NCBI RefSeq assembly: GCF_003838195.1
Contig: NZ_RCBY01000069.1
Location: forward strand, 1-32,973
Source of the DNA: Okeania hirsuta
GTDB taxonomy: Bacteria; Cyanobacteriota; Cyanobacteriia; Cyanobacteriales; Microcoleaceae
Reading direction: 5' to 3'
DNA length: 32,973 nucleotides
This document shows, piece after piece, positions 17,601 to 26,084 of the stretch (positions are counted from its first letter, which is position 1; every line of letters starts with the position of its first letter). Position numbers and translations under genes: made by a program. Below the pieces are notes generated by a model, which saw only the letters and a list, made by a program, of their open reading frames with translations, did not search any database and was not told where the DNA came from.

Positions 17601-17656
17601 TAAAATAGTGACAATATTTTTGATAGTTAAATCCATATAGATATTATCTAAACTCC

Positions 17657-17848
17657 ATGAGTAAAAATTCTAATTTTCCAATTCCCCAATTTTCTTACAT
17701 TTGTGGCATCCTCACAATTTTAACTCTATTAGTATGGCTCCTCAGAGGCTTAAAAATTCTGGCATTTTTACCAGGAGGAGTGCTTTTACTTCTAATTTTT
17801 TTATCCATAACAACTGGTGTGATTAGCCTTTTACAACGACCACATTAA
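17657..17848 (+). CDS. Small hydrophobic membrane protein, conserved-looking
   Basis: 63 residues with two membrane segments (about 12-29 and 34-58) joined by a short turn, RGLKILAFLPGG. The pattern LLRGLxxLxFLPGG...LLIFLSITTGV looks like small cyanobacterial membrane proteins of unknown function. No Shine-Dalgarno is obvious (TCTAAACTCC precedes ATG). It lies between two family A elements, as a lone short gene. Confidence 0.6.
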   Translation: MSKNSNFPIPQFSYICGILTILTLLVWLLRGLKILAFLPGGVLLLLIFLSITTGVISLLQRPH

Positions 17849-17875
17849 TTCAGACTTTTTTTGCCGTTTTTTCTA

Positions 17876-18048
17876 GTAAGCATTCAGCTATTAGCTATCA
17901 GTTCTCAACAAAAGGAGGGGGTTTAAATGAATATAGACTTTTTCAGCTGACTTTTATAGTAAGATTTAATTCTCACTCAGTTAGTAAAGCTTTTATCTAA
18001 AACTAAAAACAATAGCTGATAGCTGATAGCTGGCGGCTAAATGCTTAC
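17876..18048. mobile_element. MITE-like family A element, 173 bp
   Basis: Left end GTAAGCATTCAGC (17876-17888); right end GCTAAATGCTTAC (18036-18048), one mismatch in the 13-bp inverted repeat. Subterminal TAGCTATCAG and CTGATAGCTG repeats lie at either end. It ends 30 bp from the stop of the yihY-like gene. Confidence 0.7.
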
Positions 18049-18078
18049 TTTCTCATACTTTACTCCTCCTTCTATAAC

Positions 18079-19212
18079 TTAGCGTTCCTGTAGTAGATGC
18101 GGAACATTATCCCGTGCCATTGCCTCCCCTACTGTTACATTTAATTGTGCCCCAATTAATACCACCAATGAACTAATATATAACCACAACAATAAAATAA
18201 TAAAAGTACCAATAGTTCCATAGGTTCGGTTATAGTTACCAAAATGAAAAACGTATAAACGAAATAAATTAGAAGCTCCTGCCCACATTAATGCTGATAT
18301 AATTGCACCAGGCATAATAGGTGTACCTTTCCTTCTACGACTCGGACCAAAACGATAAACAAAAGCAAAAGCTGTAGAAACTATTCCTAAAGTAATCGGC
18401 CATCTTAATTGACCCCAAGTTTCTAATAATTGTGACTTCAACACACAATTATCAACTGGTTCTTGAAATAAACAACTAGCAACCTGGTCAGGGGGACAAT
18501 TTGGCAGAGTTTCTAGTAAACAACTTTGCCGAGCAATCATGTCTACAATTAAGTCACTAACTAATACTAATCCAGAGGCAATAATTAATAGTATGAGAGT
18601 ACCAATAGTTAGTCCTAAAGAAACTAATTTTGCTTTCCAAAAAGGTCGTTTTTTCTCAAGAGGAACTTGATGAATTTCGTCAAGAGCTGCCATAGCAGAA
18701 GTCAGTACGCTAGAAAATATCCATATTGAGCCAATAAAACTGAAAGAAAATATTTCTTTGTTGCGGGTTTTCAGAATTTCATCAACAGCACTGCTAATTA
18801 AAAATCGCACTTGATTAGGTACTATATCTGTTAGTAAACTACCCATTTGTAATAGAGGCAATCGCAAAGATTCAAATAATCCAATTGCTGCAATTATTGT
18901 TAATAATCCGGGAAATAAAGCGAGCATAGCATTATAGGCCATCTCGGCTGATAAACCTGATAATCTGCTTTTGCCAGCACAAATACATACTTGTTTAATG
19001 GTATTAAAATTTAGATGAAGAAGGAACTGAAAAAAGCGAATTATTCGCTTCAGTATATGTTTGACTATCCTTTTTAATATCGTCAATATCATGCCATAGC
19101 CACGTTTAGCAATTGGAGTTAATAAGTTGAAAAATCGCTGCCTATTGGAGTGGTTTAAAACTTCTCGCAATGTGGCAGAATTAAAGTGACGTAAAAAATG
19201 GAAAAAGCTCAT
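18079..19212 (-). CDS. YihY/virulence factor BrkB family membrane protein
   Basis: 377 residues; the conserved domain spans about 85-365 with six membrane segments. Family landmarks are GLSAEMAYNAMLALFPGLLTIIAAIGLF near residue 85, WIFSSVLTSAMAALDEIHQV, WPITLGIVSTAFAFVYRFGP, MPGAIISALMWAGASNLFRLYVFHFGNYNRTYGTIGTFIILLLWLYISSLVVLIGAQLN (shown in parts in the protein). The transported substrate is unknown; despite an older label the family is not RNase BN. Two features are odd. The N-terminus FFHFLRHFNSATLREV is partly repeated 60 residues later as FFQFLLHLNFNTIKQV, which suggests an internal duplication. A four-cysteine loop (CLLETLPNC...C...C) lies between membrane segments. Confidence 0.9.
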   Translation of the reverse strand: MSFFHFLRHFNSATLREVLNHSNRQRFFNLLTPIAKRGYGMILTILKRIVKHILKRIIRFFQFLLHLNFNTIKQVCICAGKSRLSGLSAEMAYNAMLALFPGLLTIIAAIGLFESLRLPLLQMGSLLTDIVPNQVRFLISSAVDEILKTRNKEIFSFSFIGSIWIFSSVLTSAMAALDEIHQVPLEKKRPFWKAKLVSLGLTIGTLILLIIASGLVLVSDLIVDMIARQSCLLETLPNCPPDQVASCLFQEPVDNCVLKSQLLETWGQLRWPITLGIVSTAFAFVYRFGPSRRRKGTPIMPGAIISALMWAGASNLFRLYVFHFGNYNRTYGTIGTFIILLLWLYISSLVVLIGAQLNVTVGEAMARDNVPHLLQER

Positions 19213-19249
19213 AGGGCTTTTAGGTAAAAAGGTTTATCTGAGTTACTTG

Positions 19250-19363
19250 TATAGCAGGGAATAGGGAATAGGAAATAGGGAACAGGGAACAGTGGGAAAA
19301 ATATTTATCTGTCTTACAATTCATCATCAATATCAGTCAAATACCAACTCGTTCCTTGCTATA
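19250..19363. mobile_element. MITE-like element, family B (TIR TATAGCARGGAA), 114 bp
   Basis: Left end TATAGCAGGGAA, right end TTCCTTGCTATA (19352-19363). The inside has GGGAATAGGG/GGGAACAGGG repeats and CTGTCTTACAATTCATCATC. A second copy lies in reverse orientation at 30781-30896. TA at both tips is consistent with a TA-target (IS630/Tc1-like) origin, which is inference. Confidence 0.7.
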
Positions 19364-19623
19364 GTAGAGAATAATTTGTCAACTAACAAAAACTTCAAAA
19401 TAACAATTATAAATTTATAAATTTCGGAAAATGTACTAAGATAAATTACTTTATTTCGGGCAAAAATAAAAAGTAAATAGTAATCTTTTATAGAAAAAAA
19501 TTACTAAAAAAAATAAACATTAAAGTCATACACAGATAAAAAAAATCCAATCTAGGTATCAAAAGTCTATAATTATATAAGGTATTATACCAATTTTAAC
19601 AAGTGATTTTACAAAAAAAAATT
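19364..19623. other. AT-rich gene-free stretch
   Basis: Very A/T-rich (poly-A runs near 19494-19515 and 19610-19620). I see no gene, RNA or clear repeat. Confidence 0.5.
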
Positions 19624-19828
19624 GTAAGCATTCAGCAGTCAGCTATCAGCTATTAGCTCTTAGCTCTTAGAAGTAATTATTGATTAGAAATAGGCGTGGA
19701 AATTAAAAATAAAATCAATTATTATCTATAAATTGTCAATTATTTCTCCCTACTCCATGTTCCCTCTTTTATGGAGATGTCTACTACTCATATTGCTGAT
19801 AGCTGAGTGCTAATAGCTGAATGCTTAC
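19624..19828. mobile_element. MITE-like family A element, 205 bp
   Basis: Perfect 13-bp terminal inverted repeats GTAAGCATTCAGC (19624-19636) and GCTGAATGCTTAC (19816-19828), with subterminal AGCTATCAG and CTGATAGCT repeats. The internal TGGAGATGTCTACTACTC is shared, inverted, with the 465-bp copy and with 13255-13270. Confidence 0.75.
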
Positions 19829-20028
19829 ATAAAATCCGTAGCTTACTGAGGTATTTATATTATATGAATTATCCTCATTTACCTTTATCACGAGTCAAAT
19901 TCTCAGTTAAATATTAAGCATAAATACTTATTTTACTTTTAACTTTTGACTTCTTACTGAGGAATATCAAGAGCATATTTATGTAGCGCTATAGTATTTC
20001 CCTGTTTCCTTTCAGTATCTACTGTCCT

Positions 20029-20054
20029 AAACTATACTTCTCTTGGTATAGTTT
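20029..20054 (+). promoter_or_regulatory. 9-bp inverted repeat upstream of the coiled-coil gene
   Basis: AAACTATAC (20029-20037) and GTATAGTTT (20046-20054) are exact complements around an 8-nt loop, 70 bp before the start at 20125. Operator or leader hairpin; no regulator can be named. Confidence 0.4.
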
Positions 20055-20124
20055 AAAATTGCAAAGACAACCTTCGCGGGAAAATCACCCGATTAAATGA
20101 ACACTCTATAATCTAAAATATGAT

Positions 20125-20748
20125 ATGAGTCAGGACATAACTCCGTGGTTAAATGAAATTAAGGCTCTTCAAGAGAAAATAGTAAAACTTCAAACAGAAT
20201 TAAATGTTGCCCAGGATAGTGCCTCTAAGTGGCGTCAACTCTACAATACTGAAGCTCAACAACGACGAACGGAAACTCAACTGGCTCAAGAAACTATTCA
20301 GACTTTAAAAGCCCAAGCTCAGAAATTACAAGGTTTTCCATCTGTTGAAGAGAGTATAGATGAAAGTGCAACAACTATTGAACAGCAAATCGAAAATTTA
20401 CAAACTTTAGCTGAATTTAAGGCCAAAATAATTGAAGTAGTCCAAGAACGGGAGCGTGCTTTTGCACAAGTCCAAAAATTAACTGAAGCTCTCGAACAAG
20501 AGAAAGTCAATCATACAAATACTCGTACAAGTTTAACAAATGCTTTGGCAGATGCAGTAGATATTCTGGCCAAAGCAAAAGCAAGCAAACAACAGAAATC
20601 GGAAATTACTCCTGATATTCAGCCAAAAACAGAAGCCAATATTCAAGCTCAAAATCAAATCCAACTAAAGGAAAGCTTATCTCCCAATGCTGCTCAGTTG
20701 CCGCCCAATGAAAGGCCATTGCCCCGCTTACCCAGTAGTAAAGATTAG
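20125..20748 (+). CDS. Coiled-coil protein of unknown function
   Basis: 207 residues, no membrane segment or signal. Residues 5-150 are almost entirely heptad-like, rich in E, Q, K, A and L (WLNEIKALQEKIVKLQTEL, EQQIENLQTLAEFKAKIIEV, QKLTEALEQEKVNHTNTRTS). A low-complexity tail ends PPNERPLPRLPSSKD. It resembles hypothetical proteins widespread in filamentous cyanobacteria; no enzymatic motif is visible. Convergent with thrC, with 56 bp between stops. A scaffold or adaptor role would be typical for such a protein but is only inference. Confidence 0.75.
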   Translation: MSQDITPWLNEIKALQEKIVKLQTELNVAQDSASKWRQLYNTEAQQRRTETQLAQETIQTLKAQAQKLQGFPSVEESIDESATTIEQQIENLQTLAEFKAKIIEVVQERERAFAQVQKLTEALEQEKVNHTNTRTSLTNALADAVDILAKAKASKQQKSEITPDIQPKTEANIQAQNQIQLKESLSPNAAQLPPNERPLPRLPSSKD

Positions 20749-20804
20749 AGAGAAAAGCTCAAAAGTAGAACCAAAAATATTTTCCTTTTTCCTTTTTCCT
20801 TCCT

Positions 20805-21896
20805 TTAAAACCCCATAACTTCCGCTACTGCCTCTATATTTGGCTCTATTCCCTGCCGAAACTGATTATTGCTATGTTTAATCGCCACATCTGGGTCTTT
20901 GAGACCATGACCAGTAAGTACACAAACTACTTTTGCTCCTCTGGGAACTTGGTCTTTGACTTTCAATAAACCCGCAACAGAAGCAGCACTAGCAGGCTCG
21001 CAAAAAATTCCTTCATTGGACGCCAATAAACGATAAGCCTCTAATATTTCTTCATCGGTAACCGCTGTAAAACTTCCTTGACTAGCTTGTTGAGCTGCTA
21101 CAGCTTTTTCCCAACTAGCAGGATTGCCAATTCTAATGGCGCTGGCCACTGTTTCCGGTTGGACTACAGGATGACCTTGAACAATGGGTGCCGCCCCTGC
21201 TGCCTGAAAACCCATCATTTGCGGAAGGCGATCGCATTTTCCGATTTGATGGTATTGACAAAATCCCATCCAATATGCTGTGATATTTCCGGCATTTCCT
21301 ACAGGAATACATAACCAATCTGGGGCATCCCCCAAAGTGTCCACTACCTCAAAAGCTCCTGTTTTTTGACCTTCTAGGCGATAGGGATTAACTGAGTTAA
21401 CTAAAGTGACAGGATATTTAGCGGCCACATCTCGGACAATTTCTAAGGCTTGGTCAAAATTTCCCTTGATGGCTAAGACTTCTGCACCATACAATAAGGC
21501 TTGGGCTAATTTTCCTAATGCAACATAACCATCTGGGATTATGACAAATGCTCGCATCCCACCTCGTCTAGCATAAGCAGCAGCGGCAGCTGAGGTATTG
21601 CCTGTGCTAGCACAGATTACTGCTTTTGCCCCTTCTTCTTTGGCTTTGGATATAGCTAAAGTCATGCCCCTATCTTTGAAACTACCTGTGGGGTTAAGGC
21701 CATCATATTTGATAAAGACTTCTACTTGGCCGCCTATTTGATGGGCGATCGTCGGCACAGGTATGAGAGGAGTATTACCTTCTTGCAATGTGATTACAGG
21801 AGTTTCTTCTGTCACTGGTAGATAGGATCTATATGCCTCTATCAAACCAGGCCAGCCTTGTAATTTTGACTGAGAAAAGGGCCGTGTTAAGGTCAT
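20805..21896 (-). CDS. thrC: Threonine synthase
   Basis: PLP enzyme converting O-phosphohomoserine to threonine, cytoplasmic, last step of threonine synthesis. 363 residues, the short bacterial class. The PLP lysine is K74 in [11 protein letters not shown]. The phosphate-binding loop is [13 protein letters not shown] (97-109), with [21 protein letters not shown] and [15 protein letters not shown] following, and [15 protein letters not shown] near the C-terminus. It is complete. It stands alone on the minus strand, convergent with the coiled-coil gene. There is no clear hairpin terminator after the stop, only a pyrimidine-rich run (CCTTTTTCC) near 20785. Confidence 0.95.
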   Translation of the reverse strand: MTLTRPFSQSKLQGWPGLIEAYRSYLPVTEETPVITLQEGNTPLIPVPTIAHQIGGQVEVFIKYDGLNPTGSFKDRGMTLAISKAKEEGAKAVICASTGNTSAAAAAYARRGGMRAFVIIPDGYVALGKLAQALLYGAEVLAIKGNFDQALEIVRDVAAKYPVTLVNSVNPYRLEGQKTGAFEVVDTLGDAPDWLCIPVGNAGNITAYWMGFCQYHQIGKCDRLPQMMGFQAAGAAPIVQGHPVVQPETVASAIRIGNPASWEKAVAAQQASQGSFTAVTDEEILEAYRLLASNEGIFCEPASAASVAGLLKVKDQVPRGAKVVCVLTGHGLKDPDVAIKHSNNQFRQGIEPNIEAVAEVMGF

Positions 21897-21985
21897 TTTT
21901 AAGTTTTGAATTTTTTACTGTAAAGTTTAGTTTTTTTACCTTAGGCCAAAGCTATAAATAACTTTTTGGTCAATTTTTAGTAAGG

Positions 21986-22450
21986 TTGACACTCCACTGG
22001 ATAAATCCGCGTGGATTCGTGATTAGGAGTTTTCTATCGGGATAAATCCGCGATTTTCACATTGCTCGTAACGGCCACATTGCCATTACCGTACCATAGT
22101 ACGCATACAGCAGCAGCTCACAAGGCGGTGCCAATCGCCACTACCCTCTCCGGTCATTCGACCATTGAGACTACTTTTAAAGTTGTTGGTTGATTCACTC
22201 GCTTTGAGGTACAAGGTGCTGACTAACGGCTGGAAACAGAGTGCTGGCTAGCACTGGGCTACCTTTTCGGTTAACCACCCTTTAACTGAAGCGTCCATTA
22301 GCTAACGATGCTCTCACCATGGTTCAAAGGTCATTGTGTCTTTATACCTTGATTATCGCATATTTTGACTACGCTTTATTACCCGTCGCGTTGTTTCCAT
22401 CGAGCCGTTAAACTGGCACTTTTCCCACTTACCGAATTTTTACAATGAAA
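21986..22450 (-). ncRNA. IS200/IS605-type end with a probable TnpB omega-RNA, no tnpB
   Basis: On the minus strand the segment ends GAATCCACGCGGATTTATCC followed by AGTGGAGTGTCAA. This is the same layout as the right end of many cyanobacterial IS200/IS605 elements, where GAATCC-stem-GGAGTGTCAA closes the element. The 400 nt before it are clearly more GC-balanced than the surroundings and form several stems: GTAACGGC/GCCATTAC (22065-22090), GTACCATAGTAC (22091-22103) and AGTGCTGGCTAGCACT (22239-22254). No frame encodes a TnpB zinc ribbon or RuvC motif. I read it as a non-autonomous remnant keeping the guide-RNA region. The left limit (about 22450) is only where the structured composition ends. 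Confidence 0.55.
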
Positions 22451-22630
22451 ACTTAATCAAATCTATGGTTAAGAAGGATACTAAACCTTACTAATCTTAT
22501 TGTATTATCCAAATGTTTAGTGTTGGATATGGTACTCCAACTTTTTAATGCCGGAAGTTAAATAGTTTAATTTGTTGTAATTTATCTTAATATTCCGGTT
22601 ACAATAGAAAAATAAGTGAAGTAAGTATAA
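22451..22630. promoter_or_regulatory. Upstream region of the 79-residue gene
   Basis: AT-rich leader containing the likely promoter of the small gene at 22631. AGTGAAGTAAGTATAA precedes the start, with no strong Shine-Dalgarno. Confidence 0.3.
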
Positions 22631-22870
22631 ATGGCTAGTAAGTTACTGATGTCTAACAGTATATCCAATTTGTCCAGTGCATCTGTTTCTGTAGATACTT
22701 CTAAAAGGGTAAATGTTTCAGGGGTATCAAGCAATCAAAACTACACTCAAGAAAAGATGAAATCTTTGTATCAAACAGATCAACAAGTTAAGTTGCTCCA
22801 TCTTGAGGCAGAAGTAGAAACTTTATTGTTGGAATTGCGGACTATAAAAGAACGAAACTTAGAAAATTAG
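22631..22870 (+). CDS. Small Ser/coiled-coil protein of unknown function
   Basis: 79 residues. A Ser/Val-rich N-terminal half (SNLSSASVSVDTSKRVNVSG) is followed by a helical C-terminal half with heptad-like leucines (QQVKLLHLEAEVETLLLELR). No known domain recognised; similar small proteins occur in filamentous cyanobacteria. It lies 335 bp upstream of desA on the same strand, and a hairpin with a T-run stands between them, so it is probably transcribed separately. The start could be Met1 or Met7. Confidence 0.6.
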   Translation: MASKLLMSNSISNLSSASVSVDTSKRVNVSGVSSNQNYTQEKMKSLYQTDQQVKLLHLEAEVETLLLELRTIKERNLEN

Positions 22871-23115
22871 TCTCAGAGGTTGAAAAATAATTCAATCAAT
22901 AAAAATTGTGAATAAATAAATGATTGCTCAACTTGATGAATAAAAAATCAGATAGTAGTAGTAACCAAATCAATTAATTGACTTTGATAATGACAAGATT
23001 ATGATGTAACAAGAAAGGTTTTACTACAGTGTTATTGTGTACAAAATTGACTAAGATTCACTAAGTTCTAGTATGTCTTAAAAATTTCTGTTAACTACTT
23101 TCTGTGGTCAAAACT

Positions 23116-23147
23116 GCCAGCAAAGTATTTGCGCTGGCGTTTTTTTT
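23116..23147 (+). terminator. Intrinsic terminator between the small gene and desA
   Basis: GCCAGC (23116-23121) pairs with GCTGGC (23133-23138); a G and eight T follow (23139-23147). It lies 245 nt after the small gene's stop and 58 nt before desA. Given that distance it could also act as an attenuator in a desA leader. Confidence 0.75.
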
Positions 23148-23204
23148 CGGAATCATAAATCTACTACATAACCACAAAAAAAATACGGAGAACTCAAATA
23201 ATTT

Positions 23205-24260
23205 ATGACAGTATCAATTGCAGAATCTACTCATGGAAATTCTGAGATTAGAAACGAGCAACTACAACTTAAAGATATTGTAAAAACTCTACCTCGTGAA
23301 GTTTTTCTCAAAGATAAATGGAAAACATGGACAATGGTAGCAGTCAATATTTTTATGGTTGTATTAGGTTACTGGGGACTAACAATTACACCTTGGTTTT
23401 TATTGCCCCTACTTTGGGTTTTCACTGGCACAGCATTGACTGGTTTTTTTGTTATTGGCCATGACTGCGGTCATCGTTCTTTTGCTAACCGTCGCTGGGT
23501 CAACGACCTGGTTGGTCACTTAGTGTTTTTGCCTTTAATTTATCCCTTTCATGGCTGGCGAATAGGCCATAATTATCACCACAAACATACGAATAAAATG
23601 GGGGAAGATAATGCTTGGCAACCTTGGTATCCAGAAGATTATGGGAATGCAGGTAGCTTGATGCAGTCAGTGTATCAGTTTATGCGTGGAAGATTTTGGT
23701 GGTTAGGATCTGTTGCTCACTGGGCGGTTGTCCATTTTGATTGGAGAAAATTTGAAGCTAAAGATAGGGAAGATGTCAAGTTTTCTGCGTTGGTAGTTTT
23801 CGGGTTTAGCGCGATCGCCTTTCCTCTGCTTATCGCTACAGTTGGCCTGTGGGGTCTGGTCAAGTTTTGGTTAATGCCTTGGTTGGTTTACCATTTCTGG
23901 ATGAGTACATTTACTATTGTTCACCATACAGTACCAGAAATTCCTTTTACTCCTGTAGAAGAGTGGAATGAAGCGGAGGCTCAATTATTTGGTACAGTAC
24001 ATTGTGATTATCCCCGGTGGGTAGAGTTTCTTTGCCATGATATTAATGTGCATATTCCCCATCATGTCTCTACAGGAATTCCTTCATATAATCTCAGGAA
24101 AGCACATCAATTTTTGAAGGATCAATGGGGAGATAAACTTTATGAAACTAAGTTTTCTTGGTCTTTAATGAAGGAGATAACAGAGAAATGTCATCTGTAT
24201 GATAAAACTAAGTTTTACCTAACTTTTAAAGAGTATGATGCTCAGAAAGTTTCCCAGTAA
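23205..24260 (+). CDS. desA: Acyl-lipid delta-12 fatty acid desaturase DesA
   Basis: Membrane di-iron desaturase that makes the second double bond (delta-12) in glycerolipid-bound C18 acyl chains, important for cold tolerance of photosynthetic membranes. 351 residues, the standard DesA length. The three histidine boxes are intact: HDCGH (86-90), HNYHH (122-126) and HIPHH (283-287). Other DesA-typical sequence is WRIGHNYHHKHTNKMGEDNAW, KFWLMPWLVYHFWMSTFTIVHHTVPEI (in two parts) and GTVHCDYPRWVE. Four membrane segments. ATG at 23205 follows a purine-rich ACGGAGAACTC (Shine-Dalgarno about 10 nt upstream). Flanked by terminators on both sides, so monocistronic. Confidence 0.95.
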   Translation: MTVSIAESTHGNSEIRNEQLQLKDIVKTLPREVFLKDKWKTWTMVAVNIFMVVLGYWGLTITPWFLLPLLWVFTGTALTGFFVIGHDCGHRSFANRRWVNDLVGHLVFLPLIYPFHGWRIGHNYHHKHTNKMGEDNAWQPWYPEDYGNAGSLMQSVYQFMRGRFWWLGSVAHWAVVHFDWRKFEAKDREDVKFSALVVFGFSAIAFPLLIATVGLWGLVKFWLMPWLVYHFWMSTFTIVHHTVPEIPFTPVEEWNEAEAQLFGTVHCDYPRWVEFLCHDINVHIPHHVSTGIPSYNLRKAHQFLKDQWGDKLYETKFSWSLMKEITEKCHLYDKTKFYLTFKEYDAQKVSQ

Positions 24261-24264
24261 TTTT

Positions 24265-24312
24265 AGTCAGGAAAGCGGTCAGCTATCAGCTATTAGCTAT
24301 CAGCTTCTCAAG
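24265..24312. repeat. Half copy of the family A subterminal repeat
   Basis: AAAGCGGTCAGCTATCAGCT followed by ATTAGCTATCAGC. This is the inner part of family A ends without a matching opposite end nearby. Confidence 0.6.
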
Positions 24313-24378
24313 GTTTTTAATAGGGATTCAAACCCCATTAACACATACCACTAATTTTTCATTTATCAATTTTTATAT

Positions 24379-24406
24379 AATCCGGCATTTTGACCGGATT
24401 TTTTTT
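24379..24406 (+). terminator. Intrinsic terminator after desA
   Basis: AATCCGG (24379-24385) and CCGGATT (24394-24400) form a 7-bp stem with an 8-nt loop, followed by T8. It lies 120 nt after the desA stop. Confidence 0.85.
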
Positions 24407-24635
24407 ATAGGGTATCTTGATACTCAACGGGAGCAAGATGCTCTTAGAAAAATAACCCCAAGCAGAATAAAATTAATTGATAATACCACTTTTATAAATT
24501 GGTATAAAACTGTAAAAATACTGAAAAAAAAGTAATACAACTGAATCAAATTGTCAAGATTGACATCAATTAATCCGTTGGATAGGATCGGATAAATTAA
24601 TCAAGGAAAAAATTCAAAATTAAGGAATAATCACC
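24407..24635. other. Gene-free stretch upstream of the nuclease-ParA pseudogene
   Basis: AT-rich, no gene seen. AAGGA near 24622 could be the old ribosome-binding site for the TTG at 24636. Confidence 0.4.
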
Positions 24636-26040
24636 TTGAGTTTTAATCCAGACTTATGTCGCAATGAAAGCGAAGTAGAAAGTAAACTAATTGTTAGTTA
24701 TCTACTGCCAAAATTAGGATACGGTATCGAACATTGACATCAAGAACTAACTTTGGGTAGTATCCGTTTAGACTTTTTATCATTTGCTGTCCAGAAGTTA
24801 CCTTTTCGTTTAGATGGAGATTCTCCATTGAGTTTAGTTATGGAGGCAAAACATCCGAGAGAAAATTTAGACCGCCATCAACGAAAACTGAGGCATTATT
24901 TAACAAGTATAAATGTAAAATATGGGTTGTTAACTAATGCTAAATAAATTAGGATTTATCAAAGAGACAGAAATCAGATTGAGTTAATTTTTAGTTGTTT
25001 GGGAATTGAAATTGATGACAAAATAGAAGAAATTAAAAAAATAGTAGGTCGAGACTATTTGCGTCAAAAAGAGAGTTGTAATATACCAGAAACTCCGGTA
25101 GAAAAAGCAGGTGTAAGTGAGGCGATCGCTACTCAATCTGAGACAAAAGAAATTGTTAGCAATATTCCCGAAAATCAGGAAAACTTAGTAAACATTGAAA
25201 CAGAGTCTAATCCAATTAATCAAGGTAGGATAAATTCTATGAAAGTAATTGCTGTCTATCACAATAAAGGTGGAGTTGGAAAAACGACAACAGTGGTTAA
25301 TTTAGCTGCCGCTTTGAGTAAAAAAGGTTATCAAGTTATTGTTATTGATTTAGATAGTCAGGCGAATACAACTTTTGCGACAGGTCTAATTAAATTTGAT
25401 GATGAACAATTTGATGATATCAAAGACTCTTATATTTATCATGTGTTGAGATACGATGAATATTCTAGTATTCCAGAAGTAGCTAGAGCTTCTAGGTTTA
25501 ATAATCCAGAAGTAGATGTAATTCCTTCTCATATAAATTTAATGGATCTTGAAGGTGAGTTAAACGGTCTGAGAAGTACTCAAACTGCGCTAATAAAAAA
25601 ACTAAAATTTGTCTAATAAAAATATGATATTGCCCTGATAGATACACCACCTTCTTTGAATTTGTATGCCTTTGTTCCCCTAGTTAGTGCTAACTATTTA
25701 ATCATTCCTTCAGACTTAAAACCATTTGCTAATCAAGGTTTATCTAATGTTAAAAATTATCTTCAGCGAGATGTTAACCGTTTTAGACAAATGATGAATA
25801 AACCAGACATAGAAATATTAGGTGTACTGCCTTGTAAAATTAACCCTAACAATAGATTTGTACAATATACATTACCAAAACAGATTCAAGCAGTTTCTCA
25901 ACGTTACGAGCTTAATGTTATGGAAACAGTCTGGAGAAAACTTAACTTGGGAAAATCTTAAACAACAAACTAAAAAGGGAATTGGTTTCGGGAAAACAAC
26001 CTACGAAAAACTCAGAAAAATAGCATATATACCAGAATAG
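24636..26040 (+). pseudogene. HsdR-N-like nuclease domain fused to a ParA ATPase, multiply interrupted
   Basis: One frame runs from TTG 24636 (SFNPDLCRNESEVESKLIV) to 25961. It is broken by TGA at 24735 (expected Trp in EHWHQELTLGSIRLDF), TAA at 24945 (expected Glu in NAKEIRIYQRDRN) and TAATAA at 25614-25619. A frameshift near 25935 moves to a frame ending at 26040. Residues 1-140 resemble the type I restriction HsdR N-terminal PD-(D/E)XK domain (GSIRLDF...VMEAKHP, the D and E-x-K residues). A charged linker follows, then a ParA/MinD ATPase from 25239: YHNKGGVGKTTTVVNLAAAL, VIDLDSQANTTF, IALIDTPPSLNLY and IPSDLKPFANQGL. The architecture looks like a cyanobacterial family of unknown function. 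Because most lesions are single substitutions, decay is recent. Confidence 0.75.
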
Positions 26041-26084
26041 AAAGTAGCGATCGCATTCCCTCACACCAAAAATACCAAGTATCC

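Noticed and set aside
21986-22450. Degraded tnpB coding sequence
   Set aside because: Translated frames on the minus strand show no CxxC zinc ribbon, no RuvC acidic motif and many stops, so I treat the segment as the RNA/end region only.
21986-22450. tmRNA or RNase P RNA
   Set aside because: There is no tag-peptide frame or tRNA-like ends for tmRNA, and no conserved RNase P core such as GAGGAAAGTCC.
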